NCBI RefSeq assembly: GCF_900174585.1
Contig: NZ_FWPT01000011.1
Location: 146,926 to 210,925, forward strand
Length of the DNA stretch: 64,000 nucleotides
Direction: 5' to 3'
Source: Parendozoicomonas haliclonae
Lineage (GTDB): Bacteria > Pseudomonadota > Gammaproteobacteria > Pseudomonadales > Endozoicomonadaceae
A program made the position numbers and the translations under genes. The notes under the pieces were generated by a model. That model was given only the letters and a program-made list of their open reading frames with translations, was not told the origin of the DNA and did no database searches. Below, in pieces: positions 57,271 through 64,000 of the stretch. The first letter of the stretch is position 1. Each line of letters starts with the position of its first letter.

Positions 57271-58110
57271 TTACTGGTCGCGTCCCAGCATCCGGTAAGC
57301 ATCACGCTGCGCACGGTCAGATCTGCGAGCAAACCACCAGGCAATAAACGCTGCCAGAGAAACACACAGAATAATCAATGTCGCCAGCGCGTTAACCTTT
57401 GGAGATACACCAAGGCGCACGGATGAGAACACCACCATCGGCAATGTTGTCGAACCCGGACCGGATACAAAACTGGCAATAACCAGATCATCCAGAGATA
57501 GGGTAAACGACAACAGCCATGCTGAAATCAGCGATGGCGAAATCGTTGGCAGCGTTACCACAAAGAAGGTCTTCACAGGCGAAGCACCAAGGTCCATCGC
57601 CGCTTCTTCAATAGACACATCCATTTCCCGCAAGCGGGAGCTGATAACCACTGTCGTATAGGCCGTACAGAAGGTGACGTGGGCAATCCAGATCGTCAGC
57701 ATGCCACGGTCTTCCGGCCAGCCCAGCGTGCTGGCCATGGATACAAACATCAGCAGCATCGCCAGACCGATAATCACATCCGGCATAACCAGTGGTGCTG
57801 TGATCATACTGCTGAACAATGTACGACCACGGAAATGGCCAAAACGGTTCAGCAGATAAGCAGACATGGTGCCCAGAATCACAGCGGCTGTGGCTGCAGT
57901 CACACCGATATTTAAACTGGTCAGTACCGAATCAATTAACTGGTCATCCCGGAACAGCTCCACATACCATTTGGTAGAGAATCCCGCCCAGACTGTTACC
58001 AGCTTGGAAGCGTTGAACGAGTAAATCACCAGGATAAACATCGGCAGGTACAAGAAGACCAGACCGAAGAACAGCATGACATTGGAGAAGCTCAGCTTAC
58101 GATTGATCAT
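57271..58110 (-). CDS. potI: Putrescine ABC transporter permease PotI
   Basis: Second permease of the putrescine importer. The 279-residue protein has six membrane spans and the EAA loop IEEAAMDLGASPVKTFFVVTLPTISPSL (in outline). Start ATG overlaps the potH stop by four bases (ATGA). Last gene of the operon. Confidence 0.94.
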   Translation of the reverse strand: MINRKLSFSNVMLFFGLVFLYLPMFILVIYSFNASKLVTVWAGFSTKWYVELFRDDQLIDSVLTSLNIGVTAATAAVILGTMSAYLLNRFGHFRGRTLFSSMITAPLVMPDVIIGLAMLLMFVSMASTLGWPEDRGMLTIWIAHVTFCTAYTTVVISSRLREMDVSIEEAAMDLGASPVKTFFVVTLPTISPSLISAWLLSFTLSLDDLVIASFVSGPGSTTLPMVVFSSVRLGVSPKVNALATLIILCVSLAAFIAWWFARRSDRAQRDAYRMLGRDQ

Positions 58111-59033
58111 GAGCGTCCCTCCAGATCCTTCTGACGAGAGTGGTTAAAGATCATGATCGGTATCAGCAGTACCAGCAGCATCACGATTGCCAGAGCCGAA
58201 GCCACAGGCCAATCCCGGTTATTAAAGAACTCCTGCCACAGGATCTTGCCGATCATCAGAGTCTCTGGCCCACCCAACAGCTGAGGAATAACGACCTCAC
58301 CCACCGCAGGAATAAATACCAGCATGGAGCCGGCAATAATTCCGCTCATGGATAGCGGCAGAGTGATCTTATAGAAACACTCGAATGGCTTGGCCCCCAG
58401 ATCCTGCGCAGCCTCGATCAGAGACTTATCCATTTTCACCAGATTGGAATACAACGGCAGAACCATAAACGGCAGGTAGGCGTAAACGATACCGATATAA
58501 ACGGCTACGTTCGTATTCAAAATCACCAGAGGCTCATCGATAACACCCAGCCACATCAACAGGTTGTTCAGCAGTCCGTTGTTTCTCAGGATGCCCATCC
58601 ACGCGTAGATACGAATCAGAAATGACGTCCAGGATGGCAACAGCACAGCCATCAACAGAGCGGATTGCCAATTCTTGGGCGCCTTGGCCATCGCGTACGC
58701 CATCGGGTAGCCAACCAGCAGACACCAGACTGTTCCGATAAAGGCAATCTCTACCGAGCCCATATAGGCCGAGATGTAGAGAGGATCATCCGCCAACCAG
58801 AGATAGTTGCCCAGGTTGAGCACAATCGTCAGGGCTTCATCCGCATAATCGAACAGGGATGAATACGGAGGAATGGCAATCTCGGTATAGGCAAAGCTGA
58901 TCTTCAGAACGATCGCAAAAGGGATCAGGAAGAAAACCAGTAACCAGATAAATGGAATACCAATAACTGCCCGACGCCCCATCCGGGCACGAAGCTCGTA
59001 CCAGTCCGGGTTTAACAGTTTCTTGATATTCAT
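58107..59033 (-). CDS. potH: Putrescine ABC transporter permease PotH
   Basis: First permease of the importer, 308 residues, with an N-terminal cytoplasmic segment and six spans; EAA loop IEAAQDLGAKPFECFYKITLP. Start overlaps the potG stop (ATGA), and its own stop overlaps potI, so the three cytoplasmic/membrane components are translationally coupled. Confidence 0.94.
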   Translation of the reverse strand: MNIKKLLNPDWYELRARMGRRAVIGIPFIWLLVFFLIPFAIVLKISFAYTEIAIPPYSSLFDYADEALTIVLNLGNYLWLADDPLYISAYMGSVEIAFIGTVWCLLVGYPMAYAMAKAPKNWQSALLMAVLLPSWTSFLIRIYAWMGILRNNGLLNNLLMWLGVIDEPLVILNTNVAVYIGIVYAYLPFMVLPLYSNLVKMDKSLIEAAQDLGAKPFECFYKITLPLSMSGIIAGSMLVFIPAVGEVVIPQLLGGPETLMIGKILWQEFFNNRDWPVASALAIVMLLVLLIPIMIFNHSRQKDLEGRS

Positions 59034-60169
59034 GAGTTCAGTACCACGCTGCTCTCTTCACCCCAGGAAATATAAACAGTGTCGTCCCAGGTCGGATGAT
59101 CAGCAGTACGTACGGTGTTAGCCATATTGGACTGAACGATGCCGCCACCCGGCAGCTGGATGTAGTAAACAGAGTGTGCGCCCAGATAGGCGATATCGAA
59201 GACCTTACCCTCTGCCCAGTTGTACTCGGCTTCCGGCTTTTCTTTGCTGATCTCGATTTTTTCAGGACGAATCGCTACCCAGCACTTACGGTCTTCAAGT
59301 GCTGTCGCAATACCATGGCCGATATAGAAAGGTACTGGCAACTTAGGACAGTTAATGATGACGTGATCTGATTCATCTTCAGTGATCTCGCCCTCAAAAA
59401 TATTGACGGAACCGATAAACTCAGCCGTCATACGGCTGTTCGGGTTCTCGTAGATATCCACAGGCGTACCGGTCTGTACAATCCAGCCGGAATCCATAAT
59501 CCCGATACGGTCAGCCATGGTCATGGCTTCTTCCTGGTCGTGGGTCACCATCAGACAGGTCACGCCCACCTTTTCCAGGATCTCAACCACTTCCAGCTGC
59601 ATCTGTGTACGCAGCTGTTTGTCCAGAGCCCCCATAGGCTCATCCAGCAGCAGAAGCTTTGGACGCTTGGCCAGACTGCGGGCAAGGGCCACCCGCTGAC
59701 GCTGGCCACCGGAAAGCTGATGAGGCTTACGACGGGCATACTGCTGCATACGAACCAGCTTAAGTAGCTCGTTAACACGCTCCTTGATCTCTTCTGCAGG
59801 CATTTTGTCCTGCTTCAGACCAAAAGCTACGTTCTGCTCTACGGTCATATGCGGGAACAGAGCATACGACTGGAACATCATATTGATAGGGCGTTCATAC
59901 GGCGGCAGGTTGGTAATATCCTGACCATCAATCAGAATGCGACCTTCAGATGGCTTCTCAAAACCTGCCAGCATGCGCAGCAGGGTTGATTTACCGGATC
60001 CGGAACCACCCAGCAGTGCAAATATCTCCCCTTTGTTGATGGTCAAAGAGACATCATCAACAGCCAGCGTTTCATCGAAGTGCTTGGACACTCGATCAAT
60101 TCGCAGCAGTACCTCTTTTTTCTCACGGGCACTGAACGTCTTTTTATAGAATCCGGATGGAATTGCCAT
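59030..60169 (-). CDS. potG: Putrescine ABC transporter ATP-binding protein PotG
   Basis: ATPase of 379 residues, close to E. coli PotG length. Walker A GGSGSGKST, signature LSGGQRQRVALARSL, Walker B LLLLDEPMGALD and VTHDQEEA are present, with a C-terminal TOBE domain. ATG at 60169 (MAIPSGFYKK) has GGGAGAA nine bases upstream; GTG at 60187 is in frame but lies on that ribosome site. A hairpin region separates it from potF. Confidence 0.94.
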   Translation of the reverse strand: MAIPSGFYKKTFSAREKKEVLLRIDRVSKHFDETLAVDDVSLTINKGEIFALLGGSGSGKSTLLRMLAGFEKPSEGRILIDGQDITNLPPYERPINMMFQSYALFPHMTVEQNVAFGLKQDKMPAEEIKERVNELLKLVRMQQYARRKPHQLSGGQRQRVALARSLAKRPKLLLLDEPMGALDKQLRTQMQLEVVEILEKVGVTCLMVTHDQEEAMTMADRIGIMDSGWIVQTGTPVDIYENPNSRMTAEFIGSVNIFEGEITEDESDHVIINCPKLPVPFYIGHGIATALEDRKCWVAIRPEKIEISKEKPEAEYNWAEGKVFDIAYLGAHSVYYIQLPGGGIVQSNMANTVRTADHPTWDDTVYISWGEESSVVLNS

Positions 60170-60312
60170 CTGTCGCTGTTCTCCCACGAACCCTCAGGTG
60201 CGTGTACAAATAGAAACTTCCAGAACACCTCTTAACAGCCGTAAAAGCCGAACTCCTGCGTGAGGGTTCGGCCTTGGTTGTGTGTGTACAAATGGAGAAG
60301 GTAGTACAAAAC

Positions 60313-60346
60313 GTCCAACCGCAGCGTGCAACTACAGTGGTTGGAC
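60313..60346 (-). terminator. Hairpins between potF and potG
   Basis: GTCCAACC / GGTTGGAC arms around an 18-base loop, followed on the minus strand by GTTTTG. A second hairpin (CCGAAC...GTTCGG) lies at about 60247-60272. Likely partial termination, lowering potGHI relative to potF. Confidence 0.65.
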
Positions 60347-60362
60347 ATCTGTGGTCTTGCGC

Positions 60363-61454
60363 TTATTTGCCGGAGAGAATCCGGTTCCAGCCGCGTGTAA
60401 TTACGCGATTCAGCTTGGGGTCTATCTCATCAAAAGGATACAGCTTCTGATAAGTTGCATCGTCAGGATAGATACCGGTATTACTCACAATATCCTCATC
60501 CATAAACTCTTGAGAAGCCGGATTCGGGTTTGCGTAGGAGACATAGTTACTGATATCCGCTATGACCTTTGGATCAAGCAGATAGTTAAGGAATTCGTGT
60601 GCTTCATCAGCATTTTTGGCATCAGCCGGTATGGCCAGCATGTCGAACCAGACACCCGCCCCCTCTTTTGGGATGGAGTAGTTGATTTCAAATGGTCGAC
60701 CCGCTTCTTCTGCGCGGTCAGCGGCCATCAGGATGTCACCAGACCACCCCATTGCAACAGCGATTTCACCATTGGCCAGATCACTGATATAGCTGGAGGA
60801 GTTAAAGTAACGGATGTATTTGCGGATACCGGAAATAACTTCCTCAGCCTTGGCGTAATCAGCAGGGTTCTTGCTGTTCGGATCAAGTCCGAGATAGCTC
60901 AACGCGGCCGGAAAAATTTCGGTAGGTGCTTCCAGGAAAACGACGCCATAAGGGGCAAGCTTTTCCATATACTTCGGCTCAAAAAGCAGAGCCCAGCTAT
61001 CTACAGGAGCATCTGTACCAAGAGCCTTCTCGACAAGCTCTTTATTATATCCAATGCCTGTCGTGCCCCACATATAAGGCAGAGCATACTGGTTGCCCTT
61101 GTCGTGACTCTGGAGCATCTCCAGCAGCTTTGGATCAAGGTGTTTCCAGTTCGTAAGCTTACTTTTATCCAGCTGCATAAAGACGCCAGCCTTCACCTGT
61201 CTGGATAAAAACTCACTGGTAGGAGCGACTATGTCGTAACCTGAATTGCCAGACAACAAACGGGCTTCTAGAACCTCGTTACTGTCGAATACATCGTATG
61301 TGACTTTGATGTCTGTGCGCTGTTCAAAATTACTCAGGGTATCTTCGGCGATGTAGTCGCTCCAGTTCAGAACATTCAGGTCCTGACCGACTACACCGCC
61401 GCTGACACTTAAGGCTGCTAGTGCAACTAACACATAGCTTTTCAAAAACTTCAT
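60363..61454 (-). CDS. potF: Putrescine-binding periplasmic protein PotF
   Basis: Receptor for putrescine import, similar to PotF and SpuD. A signal peptide (about residues 1-23, ending GGVVG) precedes LNVLNWSDYIAEDTL, the family start of the mature protein. Ligand-pocket segments typical of polyamine binders follow: YMWGTTGIGYN, AVAMGWSGDILMAADRA, and PKEGAGVWFDMLAIP. First gene of potFGHI. The 500 bases upstream, shared with pfkA, hold its promoter. Confidence 0.95.
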   Translation of the reverse strand: MKFLKSYVLVALAALSVSGGVVGQDLNVLNWSDYIAEDTLSNFEQRTDIKVTYDVFDSNEVLEARLLSGNSGYDIVAPTSEFLSRQVKAGVFMQLDKSKLTNWKHLDPKLLEMLQSHDKGNQYALPYMWGTTGIGYNKELVEKALGTDAPVDSWALLFEPKYMEKLAPYGVVFLEAPTEIFPAALSYLGLDPNSKNPADYAKAEEVISGIRKYIRYFNSSSYISDLANGEIAVAMGWSGDILMAADRAEEAGRPFEINYSIPKEGAGVWFDMLAIPADAKNADEAHEFLNYLLDPKVIADISNYVSYANPNPASQEFMDEDIVSNTGIYPDDATYQKLYPFDEIDPKLNRVITRGWNRILSGK

Positions 61455-61666
61455 CAGCTATATCTCTGTAGAAAATTGAATTGAAAAATCCGGAATTAAG
61501 CCGGCAAAAGATGCAAATAAGGAAGACTTCCCGAGAACCGGAAAATCGGAGCCATTTTCGTCACAGTGGGACAAAGGTCAATGCTTTTTTAGTAATTTAC
61601 TGGGATGCTAATACGTATACCCGATAGGGGGTAAGTTGATTGATGTTCTGTGAGAGAAGTAAAGCA

Positions 61667-61923
61667 ATCTCATACCATTTACCATGATATGAGATGCTTG
61701 GAATCGGAATTAGACTTGTCTTGAAGAGATAGACCCATCCTTGGGTTGCACGGCCCTGTGCGGTGACATCCTCTGTCAGCTTAAATATTACGTAACAATA
61801 CCTATCGCAAACAGTCGTACTTGCCTGTTTATTCTGTGAGAAATTTCTCACGACCCATTCTTAATTGGGTCACACAACAAATGTAGGCTCATACTTGATA
61901 TGAGCAGTGGAATGATGCTCCAC
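61667..61923. other. Hairpin-rich intergenic segment upstream of pfkA
   Basis: Part of a 524-base gene-free region between potF and pfkA. Five inverted repeats in succession: ATCTCATA/TATGAGAT (61667-61695), GTGAGAAA/TTTCTCAC (61836-61851, perfect, no spacer), GACCCA/TGGGTC (61852-61871), GCTCATA/TATGAGC (61887-61905) and GTGGA/TCCAC (61907-61923). May be operators, a structured leader for pfkA or a small RNA; not matched to a known riboswitch by eye. An 84-codon minus-strand frame here has no coding signs. Confidence 0.5.
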
Positions 61924-61978
61924 ATAAAAATGCTATCCCCACAACTCTCTTCTGAGAGTCAATGATTTGGATAAAGAC

Positions 61979-62962
61979 ATGGGAAAAAGCCTGAAACACA
62001 TCGGCGTTCTGACTTCTGGTGGTGACGCTCCGGGAATGAATGCAGCCATCCGTTCTGTGGTTCGTACCTGTACTCATCATGGCATCGAAGTCACCGGTTT
62101 TTATGAAGGATACCAGGGCGTTATCGATGACAACGCAGAAACCCTGGACGCCCGCGCTGTAGCCCACATCATTAACCGTGGGGGCACCATGCTTCGCTCA
62201 GCCCGCTGTGCAGAGTTCCGCACCCGGGAAGGCCGCCAGAAGGCATACGACAACCTTAAGAAGCGTGGCATTGAAGGTCTGGTCGTTATCGGTGGTGACG
62301 GTTCCTTCACTGGTGCCAGCCTGCTTTCCGATGAGTTCGATATTCCTGTCATTGGTATCCCAGGCACTATCGACAACGATATCTACGGTACCGACTTCAC
62401 CATTGGCTTCGACACCGCACTGAACACCGTCGTGGATGCTGTCGACCGTATTCGAGACACTGCCACCTCCCACAACCGTCTGTTCTTCATCGAAGTTATG
62501 GGACGCGACTCAGGCTTCATCGCCCTGAACGCCGGTATCGCTGTTGGTGCAACCAACATTCTGATTCCTGAAGAAAGCACTGAGCTGGATGAAGTGATCA
62601 CAAAGCTCAAGACCGGCCGTGAAAACGGCAAAACCTCCAGCATTGTACTGGTCGCTGAAGGTGAAAAAATGGGCGACGCCCTCTTCATGGCTGAAGAAAC
62701 CAAGAAGCACCTGCCAGACTACGATATTCGTGTGTCTGTTCTGGGCCACATGCAGCGTGGCGGTAATCCAACCTGTGCAGACCGTGTTCTGGCAACCCGT
62801 TTGGGCGTAGCCGCCGTTGAGCAGCTGATGGCTGGTCATAGCAGCGTAATGTGTGGTGTGCGCAACGGTTCTGTTTGCACCGTATCGATTCACGATGCTA
62901 TCAGTCGCAAGCCGGGCATCGATCGTAACCTGATGCACATTGCTGAGATCGTATCTCTGTAA
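61979..62962 (+). CDS. pfkA: ATP-dependent 6-phosphofructokinase
   Basis: Commits fructose-6-phosphate to glycolysis. The 327-residue protein has LTSGGDAPGMNAAIR, the ATP-site loop VVIGGDGSFTGA (Gly, not Asp, after GGD, which marks the ATP rather than pyrophosphate type), the catalytic PGTIDNDIYGTDFTIGFDTA (in outline) and HMQRGG. ATG at 61979 gives the normal N-terminus; TTG at 61967 is in frame. Its presence allows an Embden-Meyerhof route, which Pseudomonas lacks. Confidence 0.96.
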   Translation: MGKSLKHIGVLTSGGDAPGMNAAIRSVVRTCTHHGIEVTGFYEGYQGVIDDNAETLDARAVAHIINRGGTMLRSARCAEFRTREGRQKAYDNLKKRGIEGLVVIGGDGSFTGASLLSDEFDIPVIGIPGTIDNDIYGTDFTIGFDTALNTVVDAVDRIRDTATSHNRLFFIEVMGRDSGFIALNAGIAVGATNILIPEESTELDEVITKLKTGRENGKTSSIVLVAEGEKMGDALFMAEETKKHLPDYDIRVSVLGHMQRGGNPTCADRVLATRLGVAAVEQLMAGHSSVMCGVRNGSVCTVSIHDAISRKPGIDRNLMHIAEIVSL

Positions 62963-62987
62963 ACCTGCATTGGGATACAAAGCATAA

Positions 62988-63029
62988 ATAAATAAATAGG
63001 GCGATCGCAAGATCGCCCTATTTATTTAT
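62988..63029. terminator. Strong bidirectional terminator after pfkA
   Basis: A 19-bp perfect stem (ATAAATAAATAGGGCGATC and its complement) closed by a GCAA (GNRA) tetraloop, starting 25 bases after the pfkA stop. It also faces the convergent DUF2956 gene. Confidence 0.88.
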
Positions 63030-63054
63030 GTCAGTCTGTCTTTTTCAAAAGCTG

Positions 63055-63393
63055 TCAGGCCATCAGTTGATAAGCAACAAATCCACACCAGCTGATCACC
63101 AACAATCCCCAAGGCAGCCAGTGTTGTTTATAAACGATCTGAGTTTCGGTTTCTGTGATGATTTCAGTTTCAGCCTCACCGGAACTTTTCTTTTTCTTCT
63201 GCTTATCCAGATCCCGTAATTTAGCTTTATGTTGCTTCTTGTATTGCTCAATACCCTTCTGGATACCCTGAGCAATCAAACGAGTCTGTTCTTTCGTCTG
63301 TCCAGGCTTCTGAGTCGCTTTTGCCACTTGAAGCGCTTCCTGCTGGGATTTATTTGAAGATTGATTCTGAGGCCGCTTCTGACGTCCTGACAT
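63055..63393 (-). CDS. DUF2956 family protein
   Basis: A 112-residue protein of unknown function. A conserved Gln/Lys-rich segment (QQEALQVAKATQKPGQTKEQTRLIAQGIQKGIEQYKKQ, in outline) defines the family; a very basic stretch (about 60-72) and one C-terminal membrane span (HWLPWGLLVISWCGFVAYQL) follow, so it is tail-anchored with the basic part in the cytoplasm. ATG at 63393 fits family length; the frame is open to 63435. Confidence 0.85.
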   Translation of the reverse strand: MSGRQKRPQNQSSNKSQQEALQVAKATQKPGQTKEQTRLIAQGIQKGIEQYKKQHKAKLRDLDKQKKKKSSGEAETEIITETETQIVYKQHWLPWGLLVISWCGFVAYQLMA

Positions 63394-63473
63394 GCCATGA
63401 TCTCCAAGACTGCAGACATGAAATAAGAAGAGCAAAGAGTAACAGGTTTAAATTATTTTTTTGATGCAAAGAA

Positions 63474-63501
63474 AAAGGGCCAATCTTTCGATTGGCCCTT
63501 T
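63474..63501 (-). terminator. Terminator of the rRNA/tRNA operon
   Basis: AAAGGGCCAATC / GATTGGCCCTTT 12-bp stem with a 4-base loop, followed on the minus strand by a T-tract. It lies 18 bases past the tRNA-Pro 3' end. Confidence 0.9.
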
Positions 63502-63518
63502 CGGATCTCTATAAGAGA

Positions 63519-63595
63519 TGGTCGGGGTAGAGAGATTCGAACTCCCGACATCCTGCTCCCAAAGCAGGCGCGCTACCAGACTGCGCTATACCCCG
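63519..63595 (-). tRNA. tRNA-Pro (anticodon UGG)
   Basis: A 77-base cloverleaf including encoded CCA. Acceptor stem CGGGGTA / TACCCCG, anticodon stem CCTGC/GCAGG around the loop TTTGGGA (anticodon TGG), and T-loop GTTCGAATC. It is the last element of the rRNA transcript, distal to 5S. Confidence 0.96.
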
Positions 63596-63600
63596 TAATA

Positions 63601-63640
63601 AACCCCAGCCGACTTATTCAGTCGATAGCCGACTGGGGTT
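63601..63640 (-). terminator. Hairpin between 5S and tRNA-Pro
   Basis: AACCCCAG...CTGGGGTT arms with an extended internal stem. It may be an RNase processing structure or a partial terminator limiting tRNA-Pro readthrough. Confidence 0.6.
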
Positions 63641-63648
63641 TTAAAAAG

Positions 63649-63767
63649 TGCCTGGCGATGACCTACTCTCACATGGGGAGGCCCCACACTACCATCGGCG
63701 ATGCTTCGTTTCACTGCTGAGTTCGGGATGGAGTCAGGTGGTTCCAAAGCTCTTTGGTCGCCAGGCG
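63649..63767 (-). rRNA. 5S ribosomal RNA
   Basis: About 119 bases; begins CGCCTGGCGACC, contains CCATCCCGAACTCAG and GTGTGGGGCCTCCCC, and ends CGCCAGGCA, pairing its ends. Standard gammaproteobacterial 5S. Confidence 0.96.
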
Positions 63768-63892
63768 AAAACGATGTGTGCTGTCTTGTGGACAACACAC
63801 TATAGAATCTGTCGTTGTTGCTTTGCACTTTGTGCGTGGTAAATCTTTCGCGTTATCTGATCTTTCTTTTTAAAGATCGCTTTGGCGTTATA

Positions 63893-64000
63893 TGGTCAAG
63901 CCGCACGAGTCATTAGTACTGGTTAGCTCAACGCCTCACAACGCTTACACACCCAGCCTATCAACGTCCTGGTCTTGAACGGCTCTTCAGGGGATCAAGT
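63893..64000 (-). rRNA. 23S ribosomal RNA, 3' end
   Basis: The last approximately 108 bases of 23S rRNA on the minus strand; the complement of GCACGAGTCATTAGTACTGG and TAGCTCAACGCCTCACAACG is the conserved 23S 3' region. The gene continues beyond the window. The 125 bases between this and 5S are spacer. Confidence 0.93.

Noticed and set aside
60282..61208. Plus-strand frame of 308 codons opposite potF
   Set aside because: Shadow of potF; begins in the intercistronic hairpin region without a ribosome site.
61597..61851. Minus-strand frame of 84 codons between potF and pfkA
   Set aside because: No ribosome site, no recognisable domain, and it spans inverted repeats; treated as non-coding.

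Overview
The window reads as a chromosomal segment of a marine gammaproteobacterium close to the Oceanospirillales/Pseudomonadales. Many genes follow the backbone order known from Pseudomonas: algC-argB-slmA, pyrE, crc, rph, yicC, gmk, rpoZ, spoT, ridA, oxyR, recG, hupB, ubiC-ubiA, phoB-phoR. A Crc protein, an H-NS-type (not MvaT) nucleoid protein, a DUF2956 protein and an ATP-type PfkA make a member such as Endozoicomonadaceae/Hahellaceae plausible. That placement is inference from synteny and protein character; no search was run.

Layout. 1-5.5 kb: housekeeping genes (algC 3' part, argB, slmA, pyrE, crc). 5.5-15.3 kb: a secreted Cys-rich protein and a complete 2-aminoethylphosphonate (AEP) locus. 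The catabolic genes phnW-phnX, an FAD oxidoreductase and an AllA-like cupin lie on the minus strand. The GntR regulator phnR and the ABC importer phnS-phnT-phnU lie on the plus strand. Two PhnR-type palindromes and a Pho box lie in the control regions. 15.3-26.3 kb: rph, yicC, gmk, rpoZ, spoT and ridA. Between yicC and gmk is an accessory block: a sigma-54-driven type IV pilin, an AT-rich PglL-type O-oligosaccharyltransferase, a secreted pyroglutamyl-peptidase-like protein whose catalytic Cys is Ser, and a membrane-anchored protein with a HEPN-type RX4H motif. 26.4-43.5 kb: a basic-amino-acid ABC importer, an epimerase-like protein, oxyR, recG, a 4-OT tautomerase with malic enzyme, an Lrp-type regulator divergent from cysteine desulfidase cyuA, an SCP2-like protein, hupB, ubiC-ubiA, a SprT-like protein, phoB-phoR and an H-NS-like protein. 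43.9-54 kb: an OmpA-type lipoprotein, the yeaG-yeaH-ycgB (PrkA/DUF444/SpoVR) triad, and a branched-chain amino acid catabolic operon (amino acid dehydrogenase, E1 alpha, E1 beta, E2). 54-64 kb: a PilZ protein, an Lrp-type regulator divergent from alanine racemase, an SDR, the putrescine importer potFGHI, pfkA, a DUF2956 protein, and the 3' end of an rRNA operon (23S-5S-tRNA-Pro) on the minus strand.

How the parts connect. PhoB/PhoR is encoded here, and Pho-box-like sites lie both before phoB and before the AEP importer, so AEP uptake looks controlled by both phosphate limitation and substrate (PhnR). Nitrogen-rich carbon sources are well served by the AEP, basic amino acid, branched-chain amino acid, D/L-alanine, cysteine and putrescine systems. 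Crc is a candidate global controller of such catabolism. The substrate-binding protein gene of each of the three ABC importers is followed by a strong hairpin, consistent with differential expression inside those operons.

The items most worth following up are the two unassigned tail genes of the AEP operon, the Cys-to-Ser C15-like protein with its HEPN-motif neighbour, the four-repeat Cys-rich secreted protein, the E2 subunit with no visible subunit-binding domain, and the hairpin-rich leader upstream of pfkA.
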